Counted from the stretch's first letter, positions 55,590 through 64,000 are shown. The stretch is 64,000 bases of DNA from SPDF01 sp963699825 (GCA_963699825.1 CAVOVI010000001.1:62001-126000); one strand, 5' to 3'. Made by a program: numbers and translations. Notes: generated by a model not told the origin, from the letters alone.

Positions 55590-56845
55590 GTCGTCACAAC
55601 ACCGCCGGCCTGCGGGAAGCCGATCCGGCCGTTGCCGCCATCGTGGACCGCGAACTGCGCCGCCAGCGGGATGGGCTCGAGCTGATCGCAAGCGAGAACT
55701 TCGCCAGCCGGGCCGTCATCGACGCCATGGGCACGCCGCTGACGAACAAGTACGCGGAGGGATATCCCGGGCGCCGGTACTACGGTGGCTGCGAAGTGGT
55801 CGATGAGGTGGAACGGCTCGCTATCGAGCGGGCCAAGCGGATCTTCGGCGTCGGTCATGCCAATGTGCAGCCGCACAGCGGCGCGCAGGCCAATCTCGCG
55901 GCCTACATGGCGCTTATCGCTCCGGGCGACCTGCTGATGGGGATGTCCCTGCCGCACGGCGGGCACCTGACGCACGGCGCCTCCGTCAACCACAGCGGCA
56001 TGATCTTCCGCGCCGTCCAGTACGGCGTCGACCCGGCCACGGGGCTCATCGACTACGACGCCGTGCGCGACCTGGCCCGCGCCGAGCGCCCCAAGATGAT
56101 CATCGCCGGCGGGAGCGCCTACGCACGGATCATCGACTTCGAGGCGTTCCGCAGCATCGCCGACGAGGTCGAAGCGTACCTCCTCGTGGACATGGCACAT
56201 TTCTCGGGGTTGGTTGCCGGTGGAGTCTATCCCTCGCCGATTCCGTACGCCGACGTCACCACCAGCACGACGCACAAGACGCTCCGCGGCCCGCGGGGCG
56301 GGATGATCCTCTGTGGCGAGGCGCTGGCCAAGCAGGTCGACAAGTCGGTCTTCCCCGGTCACCAGGGTGGTCCGCTCATGCATGTCATCGCCGCCAAGGC
56401 GGTGGCGTTCGGCGAGATTCTCGAGCCGGGCTTCCGCGTCTACGCGCGCAAGGTGGTCGAGAACGCCAAGGCACTCGCGGCGGCGCTCCAGGGGCGCGGC
56501 TTCGATATCGTCTCGGGCGGCACCGATTCCCACCTGATGCTGGTTGACCTCCGGCCCAAGGGACTCACCGGCAAACTCGCCGAACAGTTGCTGGACCGGG
56601 CCGGGATCACGGTCAATAAGAACACGATTCCGGACGACCCGCAGTCGCCGTTCGTGACGAGCGGCATTCGTCTCGGCACGCCTGCGCTGACGACGCGCGG
56701 CATGGGGACATCGGAGATGAAGCGCATCGCGAAGTTGATTGACAGGATCATCGTGGGGCAGGACGACGTGACGATCGAGGCGGTGCGTGGCGAGGCCGAG
56801 GAACTCGCGCGGAGCTTCCCGCTCTACCAGGCAGACCCGGCGTGA
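55586..56845 (+). CDS. glyA: Serine hydroxymethyltransferase
   Basis: A 419-residue PLP enzyme interconverting serine and glycine with THF. Motifs are LELIASENFASRAVIDAMG, NKYAEGYPGRRYYGGCEVVD, VQPHSGAQANLAAYMAL, LVDMAHFSGLVAGGVYP and the PLP-lysine TTSTTHKTLRGPRGG. Full length, frame intact. GTG start at 55586 overlaps the rpiB stop, and its own stop overlaps the next ATG. Confidence 0.97.
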   Translation: MSRHNTAGLREADPAVAAIVDRELRRQRDGLELIASENFASRAVIDAMGTPLTNKYAEGYPGRRYYGGCEVVDEVERLAIERAKRIFGVGHANVQPHSGAQANLAAYMALIAPGDLLMGMSLPHGGHLTHGASVNHSGMIFRAVQYGVDPATGLIDYDAVRDLARAERPKMIIAGGSAYARIIDFEAFRSIADEVEAYLLVDMAHFSGLVAGGVYPSPIPYADVTTSTTHKTLRGPRGGMILCGEALAKQVDKSVFPGHQGGPLMHVIAAKAVAFGEILEPGFRVYARKVVENAKALAAALQGRGFDIVSGGTDSHLMLVDLRPKGLTGKLAEQLLDRAGITVNKNTIPDDPQSPFVTSGIRLGTPALTTRGMGTSEMKRIAKLIDRIIVGQDDVTIEAVRGEAEELARSFPLYQADPA

Positions 56846-57240
56846 ACGACCTCACGTTCGTCGCCGACGTGCTGACCCGTATCCGTTCGCGGGGCGGACC
56901 GTTCGATGAGCGTGCCTATCTCTTCGTGCTCGGGGCCATCGAGCATGTGCAGGGCCAGCTGCCCGCGCGGCGACACCTCGCTGGGGCGGAAGTCGCTTGG
57001 GCCTGCCGTGATCTGGCCTGGGAACAGTTTGGGTTGCTCGCACCGACGGTGCTGGAGCATTGGGGGATCACCTCGACCGACGCGGTCGGGCGCGTGGTGT
57101 TCGCTCTCGTGGAGGCGGGCCTGCTGGTGGCGCAGCCCGGTGACTCCGCCGAGGACTTCGTCGGTGTGTACGACTTCGCGGAGGCCTTCCGGACGGGATA
57201 CGTCTGGAAGGGCCCCGCGTCGAAGCAGTTCGGGACTTAG
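56842..57240 (+). CDS. Minf_1886 family protein
   Basis: A 132-residue soluble protein. The pattern of DERAYLFVLGAIEHVQGQLP, ARRHLAGAEVAWACRDLAWEQFGLLAP and DFVGVYDFAEAFRTGYVW matches the Minf_1886 family, small proteins of unknown function in many environmental phyla. It overlaps glyA by 4 bases and lies 14 bases before the zinc-ribbon gene, so the two are probably co-transcribed with one-carbon metabolism. Confidence 0.8.
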   Translation: MNDLTFVADVLTRIRSRGGPFDERAYLFVLGAIEHVQGQLPARRHLAGAEVAWACRDLAWEQFGLLAPTVLEHWGITSTDAVGRVVFALVEAGLLVAQPGDSAEDFVGVYDFAEAFRTGYVWKGPASKQFGT

Positions 57241-57254
57241 CCTGGGAGGGGCAC

Positions 57255-57449
57255 ATGGAAGGGAAAGACTGGCCGGCATGTCAGAAGTGCGCCGATGGGA
57301 AGTTGATTCCCCTGTCGGACTACGGTCGTGAAGGGGCACCGATCACGTACAAGGCGTGGGTCTGCACCAATCCCGAATGCGGATTCAATCTGCGGATCGA
57401 CAACGGCGAGATTTCATTCGGCCGAGTGATTGGTCAGTCATTCAAGTAG
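57255..57449 (+). CDS. Small zinc-ribbon-like protein
   Basis: A 64-residue protein with two Cys pairs, ACQKCADG near the N-terminus and WVCTNPECGF in the middle, the arrangement of a zinc ribbon. The GGGAGG ribosome site lies seven bases before the ATG. It is probably an adaptor or nucleic-acid-binding accessory, but no family is recognised. It is followed by a long inverted repeat before nnr. Confidence 0.7.
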   Translation: MEGKDWPACQKCADGKLIPLSDYGREGAPITYKAWVCTNPECGFNLRIDNGEISFGRVIGQSFK

Positions 57450-57459
57450 GAGTTCGACC

Positions 57460-57538
57460 CGAGGACATGGGGCCGAGATTGCCTGAGGGGGTCGGTGCAT
57501 GGCTGCGGGGCCTCTCGATCGCCGGCCCCACGTCCTCG
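57460..57538. repeat. Long inverted repeat between the zinc-ribbon gene and nnr
   Basis: The arm CGAGGACATGGGGCCG (57460-57475) pairs with CGGCCCCACGTCCTCG (57523-57538) at 15 of 16 positions, with 47 bases between. It would form a large stem-loop in the nnr leader or readthrough RNA. The loop also includes the possible upstream start at 57499. No known riboswitch class is recognised. Confidence 0.65.
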
Positions 57539-57552
57539 TGTGGAAGCGATCG

Positions 57553-59100
57553 ATGCACATCCCCGTACTCACCCCCGCACAAGCCGCCGATTGGGATCGT
57601 CGCGCAGACGCCTCCGGCATCGCTGTCAGCACGCTGATGGATGCGGCGGGGCGGGCGTGCGCGGCGGTCTTGGCCTCCCGATTTGGTCCGGCACTGCGCA
57701 GCGGGGTGCTCATCACGACCGGCACCGGCAACAACGGCGGTGACGGCTGGGTACTCGCCCGGACACTCCACGCCCACGATATCCCGGTCTGGGTCGCCTC
57801 ACTGCCCGGGACGCTCTCCAATCTCAACGCACAGGTTCGTTCGATCGCGCTCGCCGACGGCGTCCGTGAGGTGGCACCCGACGGTCCCTGGCCGACGGTC
57901 GGCCTGGCGGTTGACGCCGTGCTCGGCACCGGCGCCACGGGCGCCCCGCGTGGTCCGGCGGCTTCGCTCCTCGAGCGGTTGCGCGACCTGCGGGTCCCCC
58001 TGATCGCCATCGACGGACCAACCGGCCTCGACCTGCTGACCGGCGCCGCGTGGGGCCCTGCGGGCGCCGACCTCTGCATCACCTTTGGCGCTCCGCGGCG
58101 AGGGCACCTCCTCGCCAGGGACGAGGTGGGCGATATCGTCGTGGTGGACATCGGCCTCCCTCCCGCGGATCCCACCTGGCCGGTGCTCATGACGGATGCG
58201 CTGGCGGCAGAGTGGCTGAAGCCGTTCCCCGCCCGCGCGCACAAGGGCGATCGGGGTCGGGTCGTCGTGGTCGGCGGGAATGTCGGGATGAGCGGTGCGC
58301 TGCGGATGGCGGGGCGAGGCGCCTTCGCCACGGGGGCCGGCCTCGTCTTCGGCGTGGCGAGGCTGGAGTCCACGACCGCCCTCGGAGGTGCGGAGCCAGA
58401 TCTTCAATTGCGGGCGCATTCACTGGAGGGCGCCCCAACCGGAGAGATTTTGGAGCTCGTGGATTCGGCCGATGCCGTCGTGGTGGGTCCCGGTCTCGGC
58501 CGGGCACCAGCCAGCGGGGAATTCGTCGAGGCCATCCTGCGCAGCGCACGGGCTGCTGTTCTGGACGCGGACGGACTGGCAGCGTTTCACGGCTCGTTGC
58601 CGCGCCTGCGCGAAATTGCCGCGAACCGGGATCTCGTGCTCACACCACATCCGGGTGAGTTCCGCTCCCTCTTCCCCCATCTTGCAGCCTCCCTCGACAC
58701 CGATCCCTGGGGAGCGGCGGAATCGGCCGCGGAAGAAATCGGCGCGACGCTGCTGCTGAAGGGAGTGCCGAGCGTCGTGGCCCGCACCGGTCACGCCTCC
58801 CGGTCGGTGGCCGTGGGCAGTCCCGGCCTGGCGACCGGTGGAAGCGGGGACATCCTGGCCGGCATCTGTGGGGCCATGCTCGGAGCGGGACTGCCCGGGG
58901 AGCAGGCCGCGGCATTTGCGGCGCAGGCGCTCGGCCGCGCCGGCGAGCTCGCTGCCCGCCGGCACACGGCGAGGGCGATGCGCCCGATGGATGTGGTCGA
59001 CGCGCTTCCCGATCTCTGGCGGGCATGGGCCCTCCTGCGAACCACTCCCCCCCGCATCAGCCCGCCGGTGCTGGCGGAACTCGATCGACCGCGCTCCTGA
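57553..59100 (+). CDS. nnr: Bifunctional NAD(P)H-hydrate epimerase/ADP-dependent dehydratase
   Basis: A 515-residue metabolite-repair enzyme that rescues hydrated NAD(P)H. The N-terminal YjeF epimerase domain has LTPAQAADWDRRAD and TTGTGNNGGDGWVLARTL. The C-terminal ribokinase-fold dehydratase has AHKGDRGRVVVVGGNVGMSG, VVVGPGLGR, LVLTPHPGEF and the ATP/ADP site TGGSGDILAGICG. I prefer the ATG at 57553, because the frame upstream of it lies inside the inverted repeat and is not family-like. Confidence 0.93.
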   Translation: MHIPVLTPAQAADWDRRADASGIAVSTLMDAAGRACAAVLASRFGPALRSGVLITTGTGNNGGDGWVLARTLHAHDIPVWVASLPGTLSNLNAQVRSIALADGVREVAPDGPWPTVGLAVDAVLGTGATGAPRGPAASLLERLRDLRVPLIAIDGPTGLDLLTGAAWGPAGADLCITFGAPRRGHLLARDEVGDIVVVDIGLPPADPTWPVLMTDALAAEWLKPFPARAHKGDRGRVVVVGGNVGMSGALRMAGRGAFATGAGLVFGVARLESTTALGGAEPDLQLRAHSLEGAPTGEILELVDSADAVVVGPGLGRAPASGEFVEAILRSARAAVLDADGLAAFHGSLPRLREIAANRDLVLTPHPGEFRSLFPHLAASLDTDPWGAAESAAEEIGATLLLKGVPSVVARTGHASRSVAVGSPGLATGGSGDILAGICGAMLGAGLPGEQAAAFAAQALGRAGELAARRHTARAMRPMDVVDALPDLWRAWALLRTTPPRISPPVLAELDRPRS

Positions 59101-59126
59101 ATGCGGAGAGCACCGGTCTCCACTGA

Positions 59127-60719
59127 ATGCGGTACCTTTCCCTGATGCGTTTGCTCTCTTCCCTCCTGCTCCTGCTCGGGACCGCCGTTCCGCTCGTCGC
59201 GCAGGTGTCGCGAAACTGGCGGCCCGAGGATCGGGTCGTCATCGGGGACTGGACCACGATCCGGGCGGTCGCCGCCGGGCCGGAGCGTGTGTTCGTCGTC
59301 TCCCCGGACGCGGTGCTTTCCTGGAGCCCCCTCAGCCGCCGCTGGGAAGGGCCGTTCGAGCCGCCGGTTCCCGGGGCCCTCGAACGGGTGACCGCGGGGA
59401 TGATCGACCCGCTCGACAACAGCCTCTGGCTCGCGACCCTGAGCGGATGGGTGCACTTCCAGCCCGATCTCCAACTCTGGGAACGGGGGAGCGTCGACGG
59501 CCGGGTGATCGAAATCGCGTTCGACATGGCGGCTCCCTATGACGGGCTCTTCATCCGTACCGGGACTGGATGGTCCAAGGTGCCGCGGGGGGGATTCAGC
59601 GCCCAGCCCTCTGCGCCACCAATCCGGCCTGTCAGGCCGGCGACCGTTCAACAGGCGATCGCGTCCAATCCGTCGCTCGCCGGTTCTTCTTCCGCCTTTC
59701 TCCTCGATCCCTCCCTTCGAACCGCGCGGCTGACCGCCGCCGCGCGGTCCTTCGACAACCTCGGCTGGTACCTGGGCACCGACGGCGTGGGGGCGCTCTG
59801 GCTTCCCGACGGGACGGTCGTCCCCCAGCGCCTTCAGTTCGGACTCCCCGGTCCTGTCGTCGGTGCGATCTCCGCCGTACCAGGCGGAGTCTGGGCGATC
59901 ACGGACCGTTCGGGATCTTCGCCGGCCGCGCTCACCTTTGTTTCGACCGACCTCTCCGAGTTCCGGGTGTTCAGCGGCCCCGCCGCGACCGGCCTCCCGT
60001 TCACCCGCGCCCGTCGCCTCATCGCGATCGGATCGGCGGTCTGGGCCGCCACGGACGCGGGGGTGCTCCGGTTCAGTTCCGACAACCCCGCCAACTACCG
60101 GCGATTCGCCGAGGCCGACGGGCTGCCTGATCGGCGGGTCACCTCGCTGACTTCCAGGCGGGGTGTGGTCGTGGCCGGCACCGAACGCGGGTTGGCCCTG
60201 TTTACCGACACGACGGATGTCGAACCGCTGGCGCCCGACTACGCCGGCGTGGTGAACGCGGTCGCCTTCGCGCCCGACACGGTGTGGGCCGGAACGCCGA
60301 ACGGTCCGCGGGGCGCGATCCCGCAGCTCTCGGCGCTGATTCGCCCCGTTTCACTCGAGGAGTCGGCCGCCATCTCGCGTCCGATCTACGATTTTGCGTG
60401 GATGGCGGACACCCTCGTCGGCATCACCAGCGACCAGTTCATCTGGAAGGCGCCAGGTGAAGATCGCTGGGTGCTTGGGGCCCCGATTTCGGGCGTCCTC
60501 GGCCCGCTGCGTCGCCTGATCGCGCAGGGCGACGGGTTCTGGGTGGCGGGAGATCTTGGCGTGGGATGGACCCGGCTGGAAGGCATACCGGTTCGCCCCC
60601 TCCTCGCGGGGGCCGATCTCCCCGGCGTCCCGCTCGATCTGGCCGTCGATGTGGATCACCTCTGGGTCGCCACGACAGCGGGGCTGGTCCGGTTTCGCCT
60701 GGCCGAGGTACTGCCGTGA
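59127..60719 (+). CDS. Exported beta-propeller-like protein
   Basis: A 530-residue protein with a signal peptide (LLSSLLLLLGTAVPLVAQ). The mature part has repeated blocks of the two-component-regulator-propeller type, each with a W-x-A-T or similar strand: SLWLATLSGWVHF, VWAATDAGVLRFSS, VVAGTERGLALFTD, VWAGTPNG, FWVAGDLGVGW and LWVATTAGLVRF. Probably a periplasmic or surface seven-bladed propeller. Function unknown. It lies between nnr and thiL, overlapping thiL by 4 bases. Confidence 0.75.
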   Translation: MRYLSLMRLLSSLLLLLGTAVPLVAQVSRNWRPEDRVVIGDWTTIRAVAAGPERVFVVSPDAVLSWSPLSRRWEGPFEPPVPGALERVTAGMIDPLDNSLWLATLSGWVHFQPDLQLWERGSVDGRVIEIAFDMAAPYDGLFIRTGTGWSKVPRGGFSAQPSAPPIRPVRPATVQQAIASNPSLAGSSSAFLLDPSLRTARLTAAARSFDNLGWYLGTDGVGALWLPDGTVVPQRLQFGLPGPVVGAISAVPGGVWAITDRSGSSPAALTFVSTDLSEFRVFSGPAATGLPFTRARRLIAIGSAVWAATDAGVLRFSSDNPANYRRFAEADGLPDRRVTSLTSRRGVVVAGTERGLALFTDTTDVEPLAPDYAGVVNAVAFAPDTVWAGTPNGPRGAIPQLSALIRPVSLEESAAISRPIYDFAWMADTLVGITSDQFIWKAPGEDRWVLGAPISGVLGPLRRLIAQGDGFWVAGDLGVGWTRLEGIPVRPLLAGADLPGVPLDLAVDVDHLWVATTAGLVRFRLAEVLP

Positions 60720-61681
60720 CGGACATTCCACTCGGCGGCGGTCTTGAATTCGATCGCATCCGTGCCATTGCCGCCGCATTGGGCCCTGCCGCGACCGGCC
60801 TAGGCAACGACTGCGCGGTGCTTCCTCCGGGGTTCGGCGAGGTCGTGCTCAGCTCCGATCTCAGCATCGAGGGGGTGCACTTCCGCCGCGAGTGGCTCTC
60901 ACTGCAGGAAATCGGATGGCGGGCTGCGTCTGCCTCCCTCTCGGACCTCGCGGCCGCCGGGGCGGAGGTGGTGGGTCTCACTGCGAGCGTTGGCGCACCT
61001 CGCGAAGCCTCCTCCGATGACCTGGTTGAGCTGATGCGGGGAGTCGGGGCGGCGGCGGCAGCGGCGGGCGGGCGCGTTCTCGGCGGTGATCTCACCCGCG
61101 CGCCCAATTGGGTGGTGGATATCACCGTCGTCGGCCGCTCGATGCGGCCGGTAGGACGCTCCGAGGCCCGGCCAGGCGATACGGTCTGGGTGACGGGCAC
61201 GCTCGGGGGTGCCCGTGCGGCCCTGCACGCCTGGGAGAGCGGTGGGGCGCCGGCTCCGGGGGCCCGCGAACGGTTTGCGCACCCGGTTCCGCGTATCGCG
61301 GAGGGGCGGTGGCTCGCGGCCCACGGTGCCCACGCGATGCTGGACATCTCCGACGGGCTCGGCGGGGACGTCGGGCATCTCGCAGCCGCCTCCGAGGTAC
61401 GGGTGGAGATCGATCTGGAACAGATCCCCGTGCATCCCGACGCGGTCACCAGTGCGTTGGCGCTGGGGGATGCGGTGCAGGCCTTCGCGGCCCGGGGTGG
61501 GGAGGACTACGAACTGCTGGTCGCATTGCCGAAGAGCTTCGATGAGGTCGAGGCCCGGCGATTTGAGCAGGACACCGGGACGGTGCTCACCCGGATCGGC
61601 CGCATCCGCCGGGGGAGCGGCGCGTCCGCGACCTTTGCGGGCGTGCCCGTTGCGCTCTCGGGGCACGATCATTTCGCATGA
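60716..61681 (+). CDS. thiL: Thiamine-monophosphate kinase
   Basis: A 321-residue ATP-binding enzyme making thiamine diphosphate, of the PurM/ThiL fold. Motifs are LGNDCAVLPPG, SSDLSIEGVHFRREWLSL, ASASLSDLAAAGAEVVGL, LGGDLTRAPNWVVDITVVG and MLDISDGLGGDVGHLA, all placed as in the family. The GTG at 60716 overlaps the propeller gene stop, and its stop overlaps the plsC ATG. Confidence 0.93.
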   Translation: MTDIPLGGGLEFDRIRAIAAALGPAATGLGNDCAVLPPGFGEVVLSSDLSIEGVHFRREWLSLQEIGWRAASASLSDLAAAGAEVVGLTASVGAPREASSDDLVELMRGVGAAAAAAGGRVLGGDLTRAPNWVVDITVVGRSMRPVGRSEARPGDTVWVTGTLGGARAALHAWESGGAPAPGARERFAHPVPRIAEGRWLAAHGAHAMLDISDGLGGDVGHLAAASEVRVEIDLEQIPVHPDAVTSALALGDAVQAFAARGGEDYELLVALPKSFDEVEARRFEQDTGTVLTRIGRIRRGSGASATFAGVPVALSGHDHFA

Positions 61682-62394
61682 GGTGGATTCGAACCGCATG
61701 GCTCCTCCTCGTCGGGTTGCCCGTCACCGCCTTCTACGCGACCTGGGCGGTGCTGGCGTCGTGGGCCGGCATCCGGTACGCCCCGCACAATGTGTACGAC
61801 CGGATCATGATCGGCTGGTCACGCATCCTCCTCCGTGCAAACGGGGTCCAGGTGATGGCGGAGGGGCTGGAACACCTCGATCCGGACCGGTCGTATGTGT
61901 TCATCGCCAACCACACATCGATCGTGGACATCTGGGCGCTTCTCGTCGCGATCCCCAACAGCTTCCGTTATGTCGCCAAGCGCGAGCTGTCCCGCGTCCC
62001 CGTCTTCGGCCGGGCCATGTCCTCGGCTGGGAACATCTTCATTGATCGCGGCAATCTGGCCGCGTCGTTTTCCAGCTATGACGCCGCCGCCGCCATGCTC
62101 AACAACGGGCGGTCCGCGATGGTCTTCGCGGAGGGGACCCGGAGCCTGGACGGCCGCCTCCTGCGGTTCAAGAAGGGTCCGTTCGTGCTCGCGATCCAGG
62201 CGGGGGTGCCGCTGGTGCCACTCTGCATCTGCGGTGCGTTCGAGCGAACACCGAAGGGGGTCCTCAGTGTCCGGCCGGGGAGGGTGGTGGTCCGCATCGG
62301 TGAGCCGATTGAAACGGCCGGCCTGACGTACGAGGACCGCGACGACCTGAGTCGGACCGCGAGGGAGTCTGTCGAGGCGATGGCGCTGCGTTGA
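61678..62394 (+). CDS. plsC: 1-acyl-sn-glycerol-3-phosphate acyltransferase
   Basis: A 238-residue membrane-associated acyltransferase that makes phosphatidic acid. One or two N-terminal hydrophobic helices are followed by the catalytic IANHTSIVDIWAL (H-x4-D), the acceptor-binding SAGNIFIDRGN and VFAEGTRSLDGRLLRFKKG, and VPLVPLCICGAF. Full length. Translationally coupled to thiL by a 4-base overlap. Confidence 0.93.
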   Translation: MRWIRTAWLLLVGLPVTAFYATWAVLASWAGIRYAPHNVYDRIMIGWSRILLRANGVQVMAEGLEHLDPDRSYVFIANHTSIVDIWALLVAIPNSFRYVAKRELSRVPVFGRAMSSAGNIFIDRGNLAASFSSYDAAAAMLNNGRSAMVFAEGTRSLDGRLLRFKKGPFVLAIQAGVPLVPLCICGAFERTPKGVLSVRPGRVVVRIGEPIETAGLTYEDRDDLSRTARESVEAMALR

Positions 62395-62404
62395 CGCAGT
62401 TACG

Positions 62405-62423
62405 AAGAAACGGGTAGTTTCTT
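62405..62423 (+). terminator. Short hairpin after plsC
   Basis: AAGAAAC and GTTTCTT form a 7-bp stem with a 5-base loop, 10 bases after the plsC stop. The 3' arm is itself T-rich, but the following bases are G-rich. Confidence 0.45.
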
Positions 62424-62460
62424 GGCGGGGCAGCGGAGGCAGGGAGGCAGTTTGGCAGTA
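62424..62460 (+). repeat. G-rich intergenic repeat, copy C
   Basis: Units of GGGGCAGC, GGAGGCAG, GGAGGCAG and TTGGCAGT in the same orientation as copy A at 209-234. It occupies most of the spacer between plsC and eno. Confidence 0.5.
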
Positions 62461-62491
62461 GGTCACTATTCGCATTTTCACTTGGAATTCC

Positions 62492-63772
62492 ATGTCGACC
62501 ATCATTGAAGTGCATGCGCGCGAGATTCTCGATAGCCGGGGCAATCCCACCGTCGAGGCCGACGTCGTCCTGTCCAGCGGGGCCAGCGGGCGGGCGGCCG
62601 TGCCGAGTGGCGCCTCCACCGGGGAGCACGAGGCGGCGGAGCTCCGCGACGGCGATGCGAAGCGTTTCGCCGGCAAGGGCGTCTCCGAGGCGGTCCGGAA
62701 TGTGAACGAGTTGATCGGCCCGCGGTTGGAGGGGATGACCGCGGAGGACCAGATTCTCATCGACAGCGAGATGATGGACCTCGACGGTACGCCGAACAAG
62801 AGCAAGCTCGGCGCCAACGCGATCCTGGCGGTGTCGCTGGCGGTGGCCCGGGCCGCCGCCGAAGACGTCGGGCTGCCGCTCTATCGCTATCTCGGTGGCC
62901 CGATGGCCCATGTCATGCCGGTGCCGATGATGAACATCCTCAACGGCGGCGCGCACGCGAGCAACAACGTCGACGCGCAGGAGTTCATGATCGTGCCGAT
63001 CGGCGCGGACACCTTCCCGGAAGGACTCCGGATCGGGGTCGAGGTGTTTCACGCGCTCAAGAAGGTGCTCACGGGGATGAAGCTCTCGACTGCCGTGGGC
63101 GACGAGGGGGGCTTCGCGCCGATGCTGCCGAGCAACGAGGCGGCGCTCGACGTGGTGATGCAGGCCATCGAGTCGGCGGGGTACCAGCCAGGCAAGGACG
63201 TGGCGATCGCCCTCGACGTGGCGGCCTCCGAGTTGTACAAGGGGGGGAAGTACGTCTTCAAGAAGGGCGACGGCAGTTCGCGCAGCGCCGAGGAGTTGGT
63301 GGATCTCTATGCCCAGTGGGTCGATCGGTATCCGATCGTCTCCATCGAGGACGGCCTGGCGGAAGACGACTGGGATGGTTGGGCCAAGCTGACGGAGCGG
63401 CTGCACGACCGGGTGCAACTCGTGGGTGACGACCTGTTCTGCACCAACGTGGATCGACTGGCGCGCGGGATTGAGTCGGGGACGGCCAACGCCATCCTGA
63501 TCAAGGTCAACCAGATCGGCACTCTGACCGAGACGCTGCAGTGCATCGAACTCGCCAAGGGGAGCTCCTACGGCGTGGTCATCAGCCATCGCTCGGGGGA
63601 GACGGAAGACACCTTCATTGCCGACCTGGCGGTGGCGACCGGCGCGGCGCAGATCAAGACGGGCAGCGCGAGCCGGACCGATCGAGTGGCCAAGTACAAC
63701 CAGCTGCTCCGGATCGCCGAGGAGCTCGATGAGGTGGCACACTACCCGGGCCGGGACCTCTATCCGCTGTGA
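62492..63772 (+). CDS. eno: Enolase
   Basis: A 426-residue glycolytic enzyme converting 2-phosphoglycerate to phosphoenolpyruvate. Motifs are ILDSRGNPTVEADVVLS, PSGASTGEHEAAELRDGD, SKLGANAILAVSLAVARAAA, the Mg-binding acids in ALDVAASELY, SIEDGLAEDDW and LVGDDLFCTN, and the catalytic Lys/His region LIKVNQIGTLTET and VISHRSGETEDTFIADLA. Full length, frame intact. The stop overlaps the next gene by 4 bases. Confidence 0.97.
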   Translation: MSTIIEVHAREILDSRGNPTVEADVVLSSGASGRAAVPSGASTGEHEAAELRDGDAKRFAGKGVSEAVRNVNELIGPRLEGMTAEDQILIDSEMMDLDGTPNKSKLGANAILAVSLAVARAAAEDVGLPLYRYLGGPMAHVMPVPMMNILNGGAHASNNVDAQEFMIVPIGADTFPEGLRIGVEVFHALKKVLTGMKLSTAVGDEGGFAPMLPSNEAALDVVMQAIESAGYQPGKDVAIALDVAASELYKGGKYVFKKGDGSSRSAEELVDLYAQWVDRYPIVSIEDGLAEDDWDGWAKLTERLHDRVQLVGDDLFCTNVDRLARGIESGTANAILIKVNQIGTLTETLQCIELAKGSSYGVVISHRSGETEDTFIADLAVATGAAQIKTGSASRTDRVAKYNQLLRIAEELDEVAHYPGRDLYPL

Positions 63773-64000
63773 GCCGCATCGCCGTTGTCCGGATCGTGAT
63801 CGTCGCCCTGGCCGCGGTCTTCGCGCTGCAGGGCGGGGAATACAGTCTCTGGAACTGGTGGGAACTGCGGCGGACGGAGGCGCGGGAGACGGCGGTGGTG
63901 GCGGAACTGAAGGAGGCCGTGGACTCGCTGGAGAAGGCAGCGGTGGCGATCGAGACCGATCCGCGGGTGCAGGAGCGGGTGGCGCGGGAGTCATTCGGGA
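63769..64000 (+). CDS. Septum-formation initiator FtsB/DivIC family (3' end outside window)
   Basis: GTG 63769 overlaps the enolase stop. The visible 77 residues have a single N-terminal transmembrane helix (VVRIVIVALAAVFALQGG), a charged coiled coil (RRTEARETAVVAELKEAVDS) and the family end signature TDPRVQERVARESFG, so the gene should stop shortly after the window edge. Members link FtsQ and FtsL in the divisome. Enolase followed by ftsB is a common gene pair. Confidence 0.88.
   Translation, partial: MSRIAVVRIVIVALAAVFALQGGEYSLWNWWELRRTEARETAVVAELKEAVDSLEKAAVAIETDPRVQERVARESFG

Overview
The window looks like chromosome from a GC-rich, Gram-negative bacterium. The best guess is Gemmatimonadota. 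This rests on the two-thirds-or-more G+C visible throughout, frequent GTG starts, a DUF4159/DUF4175 operon, a membrane-anchored BTAD-type regulator, many short exported lipoproteins, an outer-membrane beta-barrel protein and a GmhB-like heptose phosphatase (LPS). No rRNA, CRISPR array, transposase, integrase or phage gene was seen. Gene density is very high: no gene-free stretch exceeds 300 bases, and the longest spacers are about 170-230 bases (27479-27706, 49518-49731, 36401-36605, 32406-32576, 50293-50460). Three tRNAs are present (Gln-TTG, Ser-GCT, Ser-TGA).

Layout. 1-197: 3' end of a 2-oxoacid:ferredoxin oxidoreductase beta subunit. 321-9099, minus strand: pdxJ, a degenerate-HPt protein, a YbhN-type membrane protein, ispE, tRNA-Gln, prs, rplY, pth and hppA. 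9154-10461: a small lipoprotein, mce (minus) and trxA. 10513-26491, plus strand: one long chain of genes, most joined by 1-4 base overlaps: a hypothetical protein, rsmI, DUF4159, DUF4175, TPR, Tat-exported and DUF3857/transglutaminase proteins, a JAMM-domain/DinG-type helicase fusion, an FAH-family enzyme, a class I aminotransferase and a TonB-like anchored protein. 26474-33194: accessory region with lipoproteins, a GNAT enzyme, a tandem duplication of an Ig-like domain next to an RCC1-like protein, and a membrane-anchored BTAD/TPR regulator. 33270-36400: gltX, two tRNA-Ser and two envelope proteins. 36606-47337, minus strand: DUF2723 glycosyltransferase, purH, purN, gmhB, selA, Ig-like lipoprotein, valS and a BON protein. 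47437-50292: a 50-residue membrane protein, thrS and a lipoprotein. 50461-55072: thiolase, bioY, CPBP protease, 3-hydroxyacyl-CoA dehydrogenase and leucine-dehydrogenase-like enzyme. 55137-64000: rpiB, glyA, Minf_1886 family, zinc ribbon, nnr, propeller protein, thiL, plsC, eno and ftsB/divIC (cut by the window end).

Most genes are housekeeping: translation (thrS, valS, gltX, pth, rplY, rsmI, tRNAs), nucleotide synthesis (prs, purH, purN), cofactors (pdxJ, thiL, bioY, nnr), isoprenoid and lipid synthesis (ispE, plsC) and central carbon metabolism (eno, rpiB, glyA, mce). The less described parts are the 10.5-26.5 kb operon, the JAMM-helicase fusion, the pseudo-HPt protein, the Ig/RCC1 duplication with its neighbouring one-component membrane regulator, and several dispersed palindromic or G-rich repeats.

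Quality caveat. Roughly 30 single-base reading-frame breaks lie in 0.3-29 kb and 41.9-46.8 kb, including in essential genes; almost all are one-base insertions. The intervals 29.5-41.9 and 46.9-64 kb have none. I treat them as consensus errors, give each broken gene as one CDS spanning its pieces, and quote the length after correction.
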